Source: Neobacillus cucumis (lineage in GTDB: Bacteria; Bacillota; Bacilli; Bacillales; Cytobacillaceae). From it: a stretch of DNA of 52,691 nucleotides. The notes under the pieces were generated by a model. It saw only the letters and a list, made by a program, of their open reading frames with translations, did no database searches and was not told where the DNA came from. The stretch covers positions 1 through 52,691 of the forward strand of contig NZ_PGVE01000080.1 in the NCBI RefSeq assembly GCF_002860255.1. Reading direction: 5' to 3'. The position numbers and the translations under genes are program-made. Below, in pieces: positions 1 to 7,712 of this stretch (the stretch's first letter is position 1; every line of letters starts with the position of its first letter).

Positions 1-28
1 CTGCGGATTTTTCAGTGTAATTTTTTTC

Positions 29-57
29 TTAACAAAAAGAATTTTCTTTAGTATAAT
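29..57 (+). promoter_or_regulatory. Sigma-A promoter of the FMN riboswitch-ribU unit
   Basis: TTAACA at 29-34 and a perfect TATAAT at 52-57 are separated by 17 bp. The pair lies about 25 bp upstream of the riboswitch aptamer, where a vegetative promoter for this leader is expected. Confidence 0.7.
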
Positions 58-81
58 AAAATCGTAATTTAATATCGATCT

Positions 82-206
82 ATCTTCGGGGCAGGGTGAA
101 ATTCCCGATCGGCGGTATTAGAGTATAACTCTTAAGCCCGCGAGCCTTTTGGGGCAGGATTTGGTGTGATTCCAAAGCCGACAGTATAGTCTGGATGGGA
201 GAAGAT
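82..206 (+). promoter_or_regulatory. FMN riboswitch (RFN element)
   Basis: The leader carries the conserved RFN blocks: the opening ATCTTCGGGGCAGGGTGAA, the block AATTCCCGATCGGCGGTA, AGCCCGCGAGCC, GATTTGGTGTGATTCCAAAGCCGACAG in two parts, and the closing GGATGGGAGAAGAT that pairs with the start. RFN elements bind flavin mononucleotide and switch off riboflavin synthesis or uptake. The gene directly downstream is a riboflavin transporter, and a terminator hairpin sits between the two, so control is most likely by transcription termination. Confidence 0.95.
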
Positions 207-268
207 GGAGGTTCTGCAGACATTCAAAAAATTTTGATTAATTGAATGTTTATTAAGCGTGCCTTTGT

Positions 269-304
269 AAACTCCCCCAAGATTTTTCTTGTGGGAGTTT
301 TTAA
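269..304 (+). terminator. Riboswitch-controlled intrinsic terminator
   Basis: A stem of AAACTCCCCCAAGA against TCTTGTGGGAGTTT with a short TTT loop is followed by a T run. It lies between the FMN aptamer and ribU, the expected position for the expression-platform terminator. When FMN is bound this hairpin should form and stop transcription. Confidence 0.85.
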
Positions 305-369
305 TTACCTAGGTCGTCTGTTTGCTGAACCTCTCTTCCTAACATGATGGATCAAAAGGAGAGAGGAAA

Positions 370-945
370 ATGGAAAAAAGAAAGAGATTAAATGTAAGAG
401 CCTATGTTTCAATTGGAATGCTAAGCAGTATAGCCTATTTATTAATGTTGTTAAATTTCCCGCTGCCGTTTTTTCCAAATTTTCTTTTTGTTGATTTCAG
501 CGATATCCCAGCTTTAATTGCGGCATTAGTTTTCGGTCCGCTTGCAGGAATTTTAGTGGAGTTTCTCAAAAATGTTCTTAATTATATTGCAACTGGAAGT
601 CAAACCGGTGTTCCTGTTGGTCATATTGCCAACTTTATTGCCGGGATCGTCTTTGTCCTTCCAACTTTATTTGTATACAACAGACTTAAAACTAGAAAGG
701 GTATGACTCTTGCTTTAGTGGCTGGGACGGCTATTATGGCAGTTGTGATGAGTATCTTAAATTATGTTGTCATCCTTCCGGCGTACACGCTGCTTATGGG
801 ATTCCCGGATATGAGAAATTTGGTCGTACCTGCAATTCTTCCTTTTAATATCTTAAAAGGTGTTATGATGTCAATTATTTTCATGTTGCTGTTTATTCGA
901 ATGCAGGCATGGATTAATAAATTTTCTACTGTAAAAGGTGCATAA
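370..945 (+). CDS. ribU: Riboflavin ECF transporter substrate-binding subunit RibU
   Basis: This is a 191-residue, very hydrophobic protein with about six membrane segments, the usual size of RibU. It is the S-component that binds riboflavin and works in the cytoplasmic membrane with the shared energy-coupling module (EcfT and two EcfA ATPases), which is not encoded here. An N-terminal basic stretch (MEKRKRLNVRAY) precedes the first helix. The loop 'FVDFSDIPALIAALVFGPLAG' region near residues 40-60 is typical of the family. A strong AAAGGAGAGAGG site precedes the ATG. The FMN riboswitch upstream agrees with riboflavin as substrate. A terminator follows, so it is a single-gene unit. Confidence 0.93.
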   Translation: MEKRKRLNVRAYVSIGMLSSIAYLLMLLNFPLPFFPNFLFVDFSDIPALIAALVFGPLAGILVEFLKNVLNYIATGSQTGVPVGHIANFIAGIVFVLPTLFVYNRLKTRKGMTLALVAGTAIMAVVMSILNYVVILPAYTLLMGFPDMRNLVVPAILPFNILKGVMMSIIFMLLFIRMQAWINKFSTVKGA

Positions 946-951
946 AAAACA

Positions 952-986
952 ACAAGAGCAACCATAAGGGGGCTCTTGTGTTTTTT
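952..986 (+). terminator. Terminator after ribU
   Basis: ACAAGAGC pairs with GCTCTTGT across a short loop, followed by a T6 run. It ends the ribU transcript. Confidence 0.8.
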
Positions 987-997
987 AGAGAAAAGAA

Positions 998-1028
998 AAA
1001 ACCCCGTCTTTTGAAAGATGGGGTTTGT
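998..1028 (-). terminator. Terminator after fer
   Basis: AAACCCCATCTTT pairs with AAAGACGGGGTTT with one G-T pair, read on the minus strand downstream of fer, and is followed by a T-rich tract (reverse of the AAAAAGAAAA before it). Confidence 0.75.
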
Positions 1029-1051
1029 TTAAAAGTAGCTTAAGGGTAATA

Positions 1052-1300
1052 TTATTCGAATTTTGTTGGGTTACCGTCGAATGGCTCGTCTGCAACTTTG
1101 ATTGAATCTGTTGGACAGCCTTCAAAAGCATCCATCATGTCATCGATTAATACATCAGGAATTTCAACAATTCCCTCATTATCGTCAAGAGTTACAAATG
1201 CAATACCTTCATCATCATAATCGTAGATATCTGGTGCTGCTGCGCCGCATGCACCACATGCGATGCAAGTTTCCTTGTCAACAATTGTATACTTTGCCAT
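1052..1300 (-). CDS. fer: 4Fe-4S ferredoxin
   Basis: This 82-residue acidic protein is a bacillus-type ferredoxin carrying a single 4Fe-4S cluster. Ligand cysteines are C12, C15 and C18 (CIACGAC) plus C62 in a CPTDSI context. The length equals B. subtilis Fer. It is a cytoplasmic one-electron carrier that in bacilli serves cytochrome P450s, desaturases and similar partners. I chose the ATG at 1300 because a GGGAGG site lies just upstream and the family begins MAKYT; an extension to 1327 is possible but lacks support. It is transcribed away from ypbB, as in B. subtilis. Confidence 0.95.
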   Translation of the reverse strand: MAKYTIVDKETCIACGACGAAAPDIYDYDDEGIAFVTLDDNEGIVEIPDVLIDDMMDAFEGCPTDSIKVADEPFDGNPTKFE

Positions 1301-1560
1301 GAAAAAAAACCTCCCAGTAGATAACAAATATTATTCTTCCCTGTTTCCTGATGCAAATATGGAAACGAATTACTCATTCCTATTGTAAAACTGTATGGGC
1401 AACTTTTCAATAGAAAAATGATATTAGGGTATAGTTTGAATGATATCCTATTCATTGAAACTTCTTTAGTATTAGCCAACCAGTTTATGAATTTTCATGG
1501 TAAAATATATATGAAAAAATGAAGATTTTTGTCGATTAATAGGTGGAAGTGGTGAGATAG

Positions 1561-2595
1561 ATGCTGCAAATAAAAACCGTTATTCTATATTGTTTAAAAC
1601 AGCTCAACAAGGAACGGACCATTTATTCCATCTATCATCTTTTAAATGGAAAGAAATCATCACAAACCATTCAAGATGCCCATTTGTTTTCATTGAAAGA
1701 ATTTTTTGGTATATATGAGTCTCTTACAAGAGAGACCTTTGAAAAAATAACGGAAGAGTTATTCCGTGAAAATTTTATTGAAAGTTTTGGTGAACAGAAG
1801 TACCAATTAACGGCTTTCGGAAGAAAACATTTAGAACATATATCTAAGGCCGATTATTTAAATGGTTGGGATTATCACTCCTTTACAGCAACTTTCTGGG
1901 AAAGATTGTCGCTGCTTATACAGGTCACTTCAAATCTTGTATATCAAGAAACAAAATACATTCCAATTCAAAAAAACAAAGAGGTCCATAATTGGCTTAA
2001 ATTAATGTTAAAAGAAATAAAGGTTCCCAGAAAAGAATTAGGTAGTGTTTTATTTACAGAATTAATAGAATGTCTCAATGAGGCAAAGGATATCGATCCG
2101 TCTATTTTAGTGTTTCGATTAACTGGCTACCAAAAAATAGGGCTAACTCCACTCCAGACCGCTAGGAAACTGAATTTAGATGAGCACAATTATCACCTTG
2201 AATTTATAAACATATTACATTATTTGCTCCAGAAGATTACAAAAGATTCGAACCGCTTCATGGTTTTACCCTTTCTCATTAAGGATTTAGAAAAAGAAAA
2301 TGAACTAACTATTACCTCAAGAAAAACTTGGGCTCTTTTAAAGCAAGGCTTCAATCCTGAAAAAATAGCCGCAATAAGAAATTTAAAACTAAGCACAATA
2401 GAAGATCATTTAGTTGAATTTGCACTGCATCTAGAAAACTTCTCAATCGATACTTATGTTGATAGGGATTTACAAAAAAAGATCATAGAACTTTCACGCG
2501 GCCTGGGAACAAGACAATTAAAGTTGATAAAGGATCAATTAAGATCTGCAACGTATCTACAAATTAGGCTAGTATTGGCAAAGTATGGTGATTAA
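1561..2595 (+). CDS. ypbB: YpbB-like helix-turn-helix protein
   Basis: A 344-residue protein directly upstream of a RecQ-type helicase gene, matching B. subtilis ypbB in size and position. The C-terminal part, about residues 255-340, looks like the helix-turn-helix domain often found at RecQ C-termini (KQGFNPEKIAAIRNLKLSTI). The short RecS downstream lacks such a domain, so YpbB may supply it in trans; this is inference. The rest is mostly helical with no membrane segment. Its biochemical role is not known to me. The stop overlaps the possible early ATG of recS, so the two genes are translationally linked. GGTGAG precedes the ATG. Confidence 0.85.
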   Translation: MLQIKTVILYCLKQLNKERTIYSIYHLLNGKKSSQTIQDAHLFSLKEFFGIYESLTRETFEKITEELFRENFIESFGEQKYQLTAFGRKHLEHISKADYLNGWDYHSFTATFWERLSLLIQVTSNLVYQETKYIPIQKNKEVHNWLKLMLKEIKVPRKELGSVLFTELIECLNEAKDIDPSILVFRLTGYQKIGLTPLQTARKLNLDEHNYHLEFINILHYLLQKITKDSNRFMVLPFLIKDLEKENELTITSRKTWALLKQGFNPEKIAAIRNLKLSTIEDHLVEFALHLENFSIDTYVDRDLQKKIIELSRGLGTRQLKLIKDQLRSATYLQIRLVLAKYGD

Positions 2596-2596
2596 G

Positions 2597-4111
2597 ATGG
2601 AATTAGAAACTCTTTTAAAAAAGTACTTTGGATATTCTTCATTTAAAAAAGGACAAAAGGAAGTTATATCCTCAATCCTTGCCGGTGAGCACACATTAGC
2701 TATGCTTCCGACAGGTACAGGCAAATCATTGTGTTATCAACTTCCTGGCTATATTCTAAGCGGTCAGACATTAATTATTTCACCATTACTATCTTTAATG
2801 CAGGACCAGGTAGAGCAAATGAAACGTTTAGGTGAGAAAAGAGTAGTTGCATTAAATTCTTTCCTCTCCTTGTCAGAAAGAAATAAAGTGCTTCGTCAAT
2901 TAGACGGTTATAAGTTTATCTTCATATCACCTGAAATGTTACGGGTACCTTTTATTATTAACATCCTGAAACAGCTTACCATTTCTTTATTCGTAGTAGA
3001 CGAAGCCCACTGTATATCACAGTGGGGATTTGACTTTCGTCCAGACTATTCCAAACTAGGTGATATTCGAAAAACATTAGGTAATCCATTAACCCTTGCG
3101 CTTACAGCAACTGCTACCAAAAAAGTCCGTGAAGATATTATTACCTACCTTGGTCTGGGTAAAAAAGAAATGAAAAAAATAGAATCAACCATAGACCGGC
3201 CTAATATAGCTTTTAATTTTGAAAGATTGAACGATTATCAAGATAAACAAAATCGAATCATAGAACTTGTTTCACAATTGCAAAAACCAGGGATTATTTA
3301 TTTTTCCAGTAAAAAAGCTGCAGATCAAATGGCCTCTCTCTTGATGGAAAAAGGGATTTGTCAAGCAATGTCTTATCATGGCGGATTAGATTCAAGTACA
3401 AGAGTATTGATTCAACAACAATTTATTCACAATCAGCTAGATGTTGTTTGTGCCACAAGTGCATTTGGAATGGGGATTAACAAGGAGAATATCCGTTTTA
3501 TTATACACTTTCATTTGCCGATGCAGATTGAGTCTTACCTTCAGGAAATTGGCAGGGCAGGACGGGATGGGCTGCCAAGTGTAGCTATTCTTTTATATGC
3601 ACCAGGTGATGAACAGCTTCCATTTCAGCTTGCTGAGAGTGAAATACCTTCGGAACTGCAAATAGATTGGTTATTTGAAAAATTATTAGAGCATAGCGTC
3701 CAAAATGATGGAAGAATGGAATTAAATGAAGAGTTAAGTTTACTTGGAGGGTTCTCTGAAATACAGTGGAGAATTGTAAAGGAATATGTAAATCACCATG
3801 AGAACAGGAGTACTAATTCGGAATTGTTAAGAACATCTATGAAGGAATTTATAAGAGAAAGATTGAGAGTAAAGCAAGATAATATCTACCAAATGAAGAA
3901 ATTAGTTGATTCTTCTTCATGCAGGCGAGAGTTTATTTTAAAGTATTTTGCTGAAGAAGTGGTCGAACAGATTCCGTCCTGCTGTGATATCTGTGGTGTG
4001 GACCTACATGATTACCAAGCTGATGCGAATGCTGCCATTTCACAGATAAGCGAAGAGAACTGGCAGGATTATCTTTCAAAAATTTTAATTCATAGTGAGT
4101 TGAGTGAATGA
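2597..4111 (+). CDS. recS: RecQ-family ATP-dependent DNA helicase RecS
   Basis: A superfamily 2 helicase of 504 residues. Motif I is LPTGTGKSLCYQLP near residue 40, motif II is VVDEAHCISQWG, motif III is LTATATKKV, and motif VI is QEIGRAGRDG. A zinc-binding cysteine set near the C-terminus (SSSCRREF, then CCDIC) is present, but there is no HRDC domain, so it is the short RecS type (B. subtilis YpbC). The family unwinds DNA 3' to 5' during replication-fork repair. I prefer the ATG at 2597, which has GGTGATT upstream, over 2585. The stop overlaps the ypbD start (ATGA). Confidence 0.93.
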   Translation: MELETLLKKYFGYSSFKKGQKEVISSILAGEHTLAMLPTGTGKSLCYQLPGYILSGQTLIISPLLSLMQDQVEQMKRLGEKRVVALNSFLSLSERNKVLRQLDGYKFIFISPEMLRVPFIINILKQLTISLFVVDEAHCISQWGFDFRPDYSKLGDIRKTLGNPLTLALTATATKKVREDIITYLGLGKKEMKKIESTIDRPNIAFNFERLNDYQDKQNRIIELVSQLQKPGIIYFSSKKAADQMASLLMEKGICQAMSYHGGLDSSTRVLIQQQFIHNQLDVVCATSAFGMGINKENIRFIIHFHLPMQIESYLQEIGRAGRDGLPSVAILLYAPGDEQLPFQLAESEIPSELQIDWLFEKLLEHSVQNDGRMELNEELSLLGGFSEIQWRIVKEYVNHHENRSTNSELLRTSMKEFIRERLRVKQDNIYQMKKLVDSSSCRREFILKYFAEEVVEQIPSCCDICGVDLHDYQADANAAISQISEENWQDYLSKILIHSELSE

Positions 4112-4716
4112 AAAGAAAATATCATCAAATAATTGCAGAACTAACAGATAAAGAACTTCTCTATCACTTATACCTAACACAAATTATTCTTTTAATTGTT
4201 TCACTCATCTTGGGAGCAATTTTATATGATCATTTTCCATATATTCAAAATTTTAGTTTGTCAGATGATCATATTTTCACCATTGGTATTCCAACAGGTG
4301 TAATGATTGTAATTGTTGATATTTTGTTAATGAAGTTGCTGCCTGCTTCTTTTTATGATGATGGAGGATTAAATCAAAGAATTTTTAAGAATAGACATGT
4401 ATTTCATACATTTATCATTGCCCTTTTTGTAGCGTTCAGTGAAGAACTGCTTTTCCGGGGCATTATTCAAACGAAAGTGGGTCTAGTGATGGCAAGCACA
4501 ATATTTGCCATCATTCACTATCGTTATCTATTTAATTGGTTCCTCTTTTTAAATATTATCCTGTTAAGTTTTTTGATAGGGATCATTTATAAGTGGACTG
4601 GTAATTTAGCGGTAACCATTATGATGCATTTTGTCATAGATTTTCTTCTAGGATTATATATAAAATTTAGACATACAACAGTTGACAAGAATGGAGAGGA
4701 ACAGCTCTGTGAATAG
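4108..4716 (+). CDS. ypbD: CPBP-family intramembrane metalloprotease YpbD
   Basis: A 202-residue membrane protein with about five to six helices and the CPBP (Abi/Rce1) motifs: motif 1 EELLFRG near residue 112, motif 2 with a histidine in AIIHYRYLFNW, and motif 3 HFVIDFLLG near the end. The glutamates and histidines are the proposed metal-site residues of this family of intramembrane proteases. The substrate is unknown. It overlaps recS by four bases and ypbE by about eight, so it is part of the ypbB-recS-ypbD-ypbE operon. Confidence 0.9.
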   Translation: MKRKYHQIIAELTDKELLYHLYLTQIILLIVSLILGAILYDHFPYIQNFSLSDDHIFTIGIPTGVMIVIVDILLMKLLPASFYDDGGLNQRIFKNRHVFHTFIIALFVAFSEELLFRGIIQTKVGLVMASTIFAIIHYRYLFNWFLFLNIILLSFLIGIIYKWTGNLAVTIMMHFVIDFLLGLYIKFRHTTVDKNGEEQLCE

Positions 4717-5116
4717 AGAAGAACCATACAGGGACCAAGCGGAGAGATTAAAACAACGGATTCAAAAAATAAATGAAAAGGCAGCAGGTAACAGTGAAAA
4801 ACTCCCTCCGAGAGAGCAGGTTCACAGACAAAAGAAAAAGAAAACTAAATTGAAGGTAAAATATCCGGTCATTCGGTTATTAGTGCTGTGTTTTATTCTT
4901 CTTCCTATCATTATTTTTAGTGTGATTTCATACCGAGATCATGGAGGGAAAATTAATGGAACACAAAAAACTTCCGGAAATTCAGTGGGGTATGAAACCA
5001 TTAACCTCAAAAAAAACAATCCTGAAAATGATGATAAAAAAGTTGAACCCTCAAACTCTGATCAAGACACAAAGGATGCTGTGAAAAAAAGTAAAACAAA
5101 CACTGTCACACCTTAA
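4709..5116 (+). CDS. ypbE: YpbE-like single-pass membrane protein lacking LysM
   Basis: A 135-residue protein: a charged cytoplasmic N-terminus (about residues 1-50, ending in a KKKKTKLKVK patch), one membrane helix (about 51-72, VIRLLVLCFILLPIIIFSVI) and a short polar external tail rich in N, D, K and S. Position and topology match B. subtilis YpbE, but that protein is longer and ends in a LysM peptidoglycan-binding domain that is absent here. The GTG at 4709 has GGAGAGG nine bases upstream; a TTG at 4682 gives nine extra residues. An intrinsic terminator follows 15-20 bp after the stop, so this is the operon end. Confidence 0.75.
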   Translation: MNREEPYRDQAERLKQRIQKINEKAAGNSEKLPPREQVHRQKKKKTKLKVKYPVIRLLVLCFILLPIIIFSVISYRDHGGKINGTQKTSGNSVGYETINLKKNNPENDDKKVEPSNSDQDTKDAVKKSKTNTVTP

Positions 5117-5132
5117 TATTCCTATAAATAAC

Positions 5133-5158
5133 TAGCCGATCTTTGATCGGTTTTTTTG
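5133..5158 (+). terminator. Terminator after ypbE
   Basis: CCGATC pairs with GATCGG across TTT, followed by a T7 run. It closes the ypbB-recS-ypbD-ypbE operon. Confidence 0.8.
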
Positions 5159-5160
5159 CG

Positions 5161-5193
5161 ACATAAATTTTAGGACAAGATCATAAATATATA
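5161..5193 (+). promoter_or_regulatory. Candidate sigma-E promoter of ypbF
   Basis: ACATAAA (5161-5167) and CATAAATA (5182-5189) are placed like sigma-E -35 and -10 elements, 14 bp apart. Positions 5172-5193 match the spoIVA upstream block (24977-24998) in 21 of 22 bases. The sigma-E assignment is inference from the consensus and from spoIVA being a known sigma-E gene. Confidence 0.45.
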
Positions 5194-5221
5194 TATATCG
5201 AATATAGGGAGGGTGAACAAC

Positions 5222-5677
5222 ATGGATACACCAATTCAACAGCTTGAACATACAGATCAGGCGACCAAACAAATGTTAGAGAATGTAAGAAAGAGAAAGA
5301 AAAAATTTGATGATGTAAAAATGTGGCATTATTTTTCAATTTATGGAACACTCTTTTTGGCATTTATCTTTACTTTCTATTTCTATATAACTTTCGTAAA
5401 ACAATATTCCTATTCTTTTTTAGCGATGTTGTCAGCCGGTTTAAATGATACTGTTGCTGTGTACTTATTAGCGTTCACAATTGTAGGATTTGGGGCCATG
5501 AATCTTTTAAAACAGCAAAAGGAAAAAAAGGAGAAGGAGTATCAGGAGCTAAGGTGTGAAATTGTGGATCGCAGTAAAGACCTGTGGAAGAGGGAAGAGG
5601 AATGGAAAAATCGCCATATTGTTTTTGAAATAATGAAAAAGCAATATGATATTAATTTATACCATGAAAAAAAATAA
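5222..5677 (+). CDS. ypbF: YpbF-like DUF2663 membrane protein
   Basis: A 151-residue protein of the DUF2663 (YpbF) family. A charged N-terminal helix with a KRKKKFDDVK patch leads into two membrane helices (about residues 40-62 and 75-97), then a highly charged coiled-coil-like tail (QKEKKEKEYQELRCE onward) in the cytoplasm. Function is unknown. The ATG at 5222 is preferred because GGGAGGG lies just upstream; a GTG at 5213 overlaps that site. A sigma-E-like promoter suggests mother-cell expression during sporulation. It converges with the cotJ operon. Confidence 0.82.
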   Translation: MDTPIQQLEHTDQATKQMLENVRKRKKKFDDVKMWHYFSIYGTLFLAFIFTFYFYITFVKQYSYSFLAMLSAGLNDTVAVYLLAFTIVGFGAMNLLKQQKEKKEKEYQELRCEIVDRSKDLWKREEEWKNRHIVFEIMKKQYDINLYHEKK

Positions 5678-5703
5678 GAAGCAGATCTTGCCGCTGCTTC
5701 TTA
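5668..5703. terminator. Shared convergent terminator of ypbF and cotJ
   Basis: AAGAAGCAG (5676-5684) pairs with CTGCTTCTT (5694-5702). On the minus strand the stem is followed by a long T run (A-rich stretch at 5666-5675), making a good terminator for cotJABC; on the plus strand the U tract is weaker. Confidence 0.7.
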
Positions 5704-5709
5704 ATTTCA

Positions 5710-6279
5710 CTAAAAAATTCGCTTTTTGTCCCGCTCTTCTTTTAATATTTCTACAGCTTCACGGAAACGTTGGGAATGAATGATTTCTCTCTCCCGTAAA
5801 AATCTTAAACCATCATTTAAGTCAGGGTCGTCACTCATATTAATAATCCATTGGTAAGTTGCTCGTGCCTTTTCTTCTGCAGCTATGTCTTCATAAAGGT
5901 CTGCGATTGGATCTCCTTTAGCTTGAATATAAGTGGCTGTAAATGGAACACCTGCGGCATTATGGTAGAACAAGGCCTTATCATTGTTCACATAGTGATC
6001 CTCGATACCGGCAGCCTTTAATTGTTCTGGTGTAGCATCCTTTGTCAACTTATAGACCATGGTAGCTATCATTTCAAGATGGGCAAACTCTTCTGTTCCA
6101 ATATCGGTTAACAGACCGATAACCCTATCTGGGATTGTGTATCTCTGGTTTAAGTAACGAAGGGCAGCAGCAAGTTCCCCATCAGCACCGCCATATTGCT
6201 CAATTAAATATTTTGCTAATCTTGGATTACATGAACTGACTCGTACAGGATATTGTAGTTTTTTTTCGTAAATCCACAT
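5710..6279 (-). CDS. cotJC: Spore coat protein CotJC, manganese-catalase family
   Basis: A 189-residue protein of the manganese catalase family, matching CotJC. A four-helix-bundle pattern with glutamates and histidines in the places used for the di-manganese site can be seen (DIGTEEFAHLEMIA, then AAEEKARATYQWI and REREIIHSQRFREAVE). In B. subtilis CotJC is packed into the spore coat with CotJA. Catalase activity is inferred from the fold, not shown. GGGAGGG lies upstream of the ATG. It is the last gene of cotJABC, 39 bp after cotJB. Confidence 0.93.
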   Translation of the reverse strand: MWIYEKKLQYPVRVSSCNPRLAKYLIEQYGGADGELAAALRYLNQRYTIPDRVIGLLTDIGTEEFAHLEMIATMVYKLTKDATPEQLKAAGIEDHYVNNDKALFYHNAAGVPFTATYIQAKGDPIADLYEDIAAEEKARATYQWIINMSDDPDLNDGLRFLREREIIHSQRFREAVEILKEERDKKRIF

Positions 6280-6318
6280 GTATGGCCCTCCCTTGAACTT
6301 TGTTTACTTAGTCCGCTT

Positions 6319-6579
6319 TTAAACTTGCCATGGCCAAGGTGTATCATCCCAGTTCCAAGGGTATCCAGAGTAACTGTTTCCGTATTGCTGTAAAGGCCCA
6401 AATTGGCTTTCAAATAATTTTTTTATTCTTTTTCTTTCTTTTGCATAATGATTAAATTGATTAATCGCTTCCTGGTCATCATTATGGGTATCTAAGTACA
6501 AGGTTAATTCAACTAATACAAAGTCCACTGCTTGAAGCTGTTCCATTAGTTGATAATATTCAGCTGGAACCTGTTTCAT
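6319..6579 (-). CDS. cotJB: Spore coat assembly protein CotJB
   Basis: An 86-residue protein of the CotJB family. The first 60 residues are a helical, charged segment (QLMEQLQAVDFVLVELTLYLDTH region) and the tail is rich in Trp, Pro, Tyr and Gly (YPWNWDDTPWPW), which is typical. In B. subtilis cotJ genes affect the composition of the inner coat. Its start overlaps the cotJA stop, so the two are translationally coupled; AGGAGG precedes the ATG. Confidence 0.92.
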   Translation of the reverse strand: MKQVPAEYYQLMEQLQAVDFVLVELTLYLDTHNDDQEAINQFNHYAKERKRIKKLFESQFGPLQQYGNSYSGYPWNWDDTPWPWQV

Positions 6580-6806
6580 TGTGGAAGTCCTCCTTTACCT
6601 GGTTCAAGTGGACTGAACCAAGGATCATAAAAGGCTTTCCATAATGTCCCTGCCCTAAGAGCTTCAAGTGGTGTAAATTGGGGTAAATTTGGAGGTTGAA
6701 AGCCCATATATAAATTGGGTGGTGTAGAGTATGCTTTTTCAAGGATTGGCTTACAAGGGTCAAACGGACTAGCGTAAGGATGATAGGTTTTAAAATGTGT
6801 ATTCAT
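6576..6806 (-). CDS. cotJA: Spore coat associated protein CotJA
   Basis: A 76-residue protein of the CotJA family, rich in Pro, Tyr and Phe, with the recognisable segments YHPYASPFDPCKPI and LRAGTLWKAFYDPWF. It belongs with CotJC in the spore coat. I chose the ATG at 6806 because AAAGGGAGGG lies just upstream; an upstream in-frame start at 6833 would overlap the promoter region. First gene of cotJABC, with a sigma-E-like promoter upstream. Confidence 0.92.
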   Translation of the reverse strand: MNTHFKTYHPYASPFDPCKPILEKAYSTPPNLYMGFQPPNLPQFTPLEALRAGTLWKAFYDPWFSPLEPGKGGLPQ

Positions 6807-6836
6807 AGTCGCCCTCCCTTTATACAATATCATTTA

Positions 6837-6864
6837 ATCATATGAGATTATTTCGGTTACATGA
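6837..6864 (-). promoter_or_regulatory. Candidate sigma-E promoter of cotJABC
   Basis: On the minus strand TCATGTA (6864-6858) is followed after 13 bp by CATATGAT (6844-6837), close to the sigma-E pattern. It is about 30 bp upstream of cotJA. cotJ is sigma-E-dependent in B. subtilis, which supports the reading. Confidence 0.55.
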
Positions 6865-6951
6865 CATAAAACTTTAATATTAAAAGGGGTTTTTAATTGT
6901 ATTGTAGAAGTATAATAAGGATATAGGAAAGATTTCAGGAGGTGATGGGAA

Positions 6952-7584
6952 TTGTTTGTTAAGAATATTATGATCCCTAAGCATGAATGTTTTGTCGCTC
7001 CAGTTGATGTAACACTAATGGATGCTTTAGAAATGTTAGAAAAGTACCAAATTGACGGGTTGCCTGTATTAAACGGTGATAAATATGCAGGTGTGGTAAC
7101 AAGATTTAACATTTATGAAGGCTTTTTTAAGTCTGGCAAACAGAAAGATGACTACCTGACATCAACTTTTGTAAGTAATATTACTTCGCATGAAGACAAA
7201 TTTTTGCTAGGTGGAGAATTGTTTGAAAAAACACTTCTCGATTTAAAGGATTTTCCTTTATTAGCAGTTGTTGATGAGAATAAAACTTTTTTGGGCGTAT
7301 TGACACGTTCGGATGTTTTAAGTTCATTTGAAAGTGCATTTGGTGTTAATCGGCCAGGAGTACGAATTGCTTTTACATCTGTTGAGACCGAAGGACGGAT
7401 AGCCCGTCTTTCAGAAATTGCTCATCAATTCCATGAACACATCATCTCTCTTGTTACCTTTGATGAAACCGATAAACTTGTAAGAAGAATCGTAATGAAG
7501 ATTGAAAAGAAAAATAATATAGATAGGTTTACAAAGAAGCTTGAAGAACACGGCTTCCGAATATTAAGTATTCAAGAAGACTAA
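6952..7584 (+). CDS. AcuB-like CBS-pair plus ACT-like domain protein
   Basis: A 210-residue soluble protein with two CBS motifs (about residues 1-58 and 70-130; the second ends VLTRSDVLSSFES) followed by an ACT-like C-terminus (about 138-208, GVRIAFTSVETEGRIARLSEIAH). The order and length match AcuB, but sequence and genome position differ, so I do not use that name. CBS pairs usually bind adenine nucleotides (AMP, ATP, c-di-AMP), suggesting a sensor; the target is unknown. It starts at TTG 6952, because AGGAGGTGAT lies right before it and the nearby ATG is out of frame. It is divergent from cotJA. Confidence 0.8.
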   Translation: MFVKNIMIPKHECFVAPVDVTLMDALEMLEKYQIDGLPVLNGDKYAGVVTRFNIYEGFFKSGKQKDDYLTSTFVSNITSHEDKFLLGGELFEKTLLDLKDFPLLAVVDENKTFLGVLTRSDVLSSFESAFGVNRPGVRIAFTSVETEGRIARLSEIAHQFHEHIISLVTFDETDKLVRRIVMKIEKKNNIDRFTKKLEEHGFRILSIQED

Positions 7585-7604
7585 AAAACGAAGAGGTAAA
7601 GAAA

Positions 7605-7660
7605 AATGATCCCTCTCATACACTGTATGGGAGGGATCATTATGTTTGTCTTTTTTTCTT
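7605..7660 (+). terminator. Terminator after the CBS-ACT gene
   Basis: AATGATCCCTC pairs with GAGGGATCATT, with CATAC/GTATG continuing the stem, followed after a few bases by a T7 run. Confidence 0.65.
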
Positions 7661-7712
7661 TAAGTCTTCTTTATGGTATGATTTCCATAGAACTTTAAGA
7701 GGGGGAGAATCG

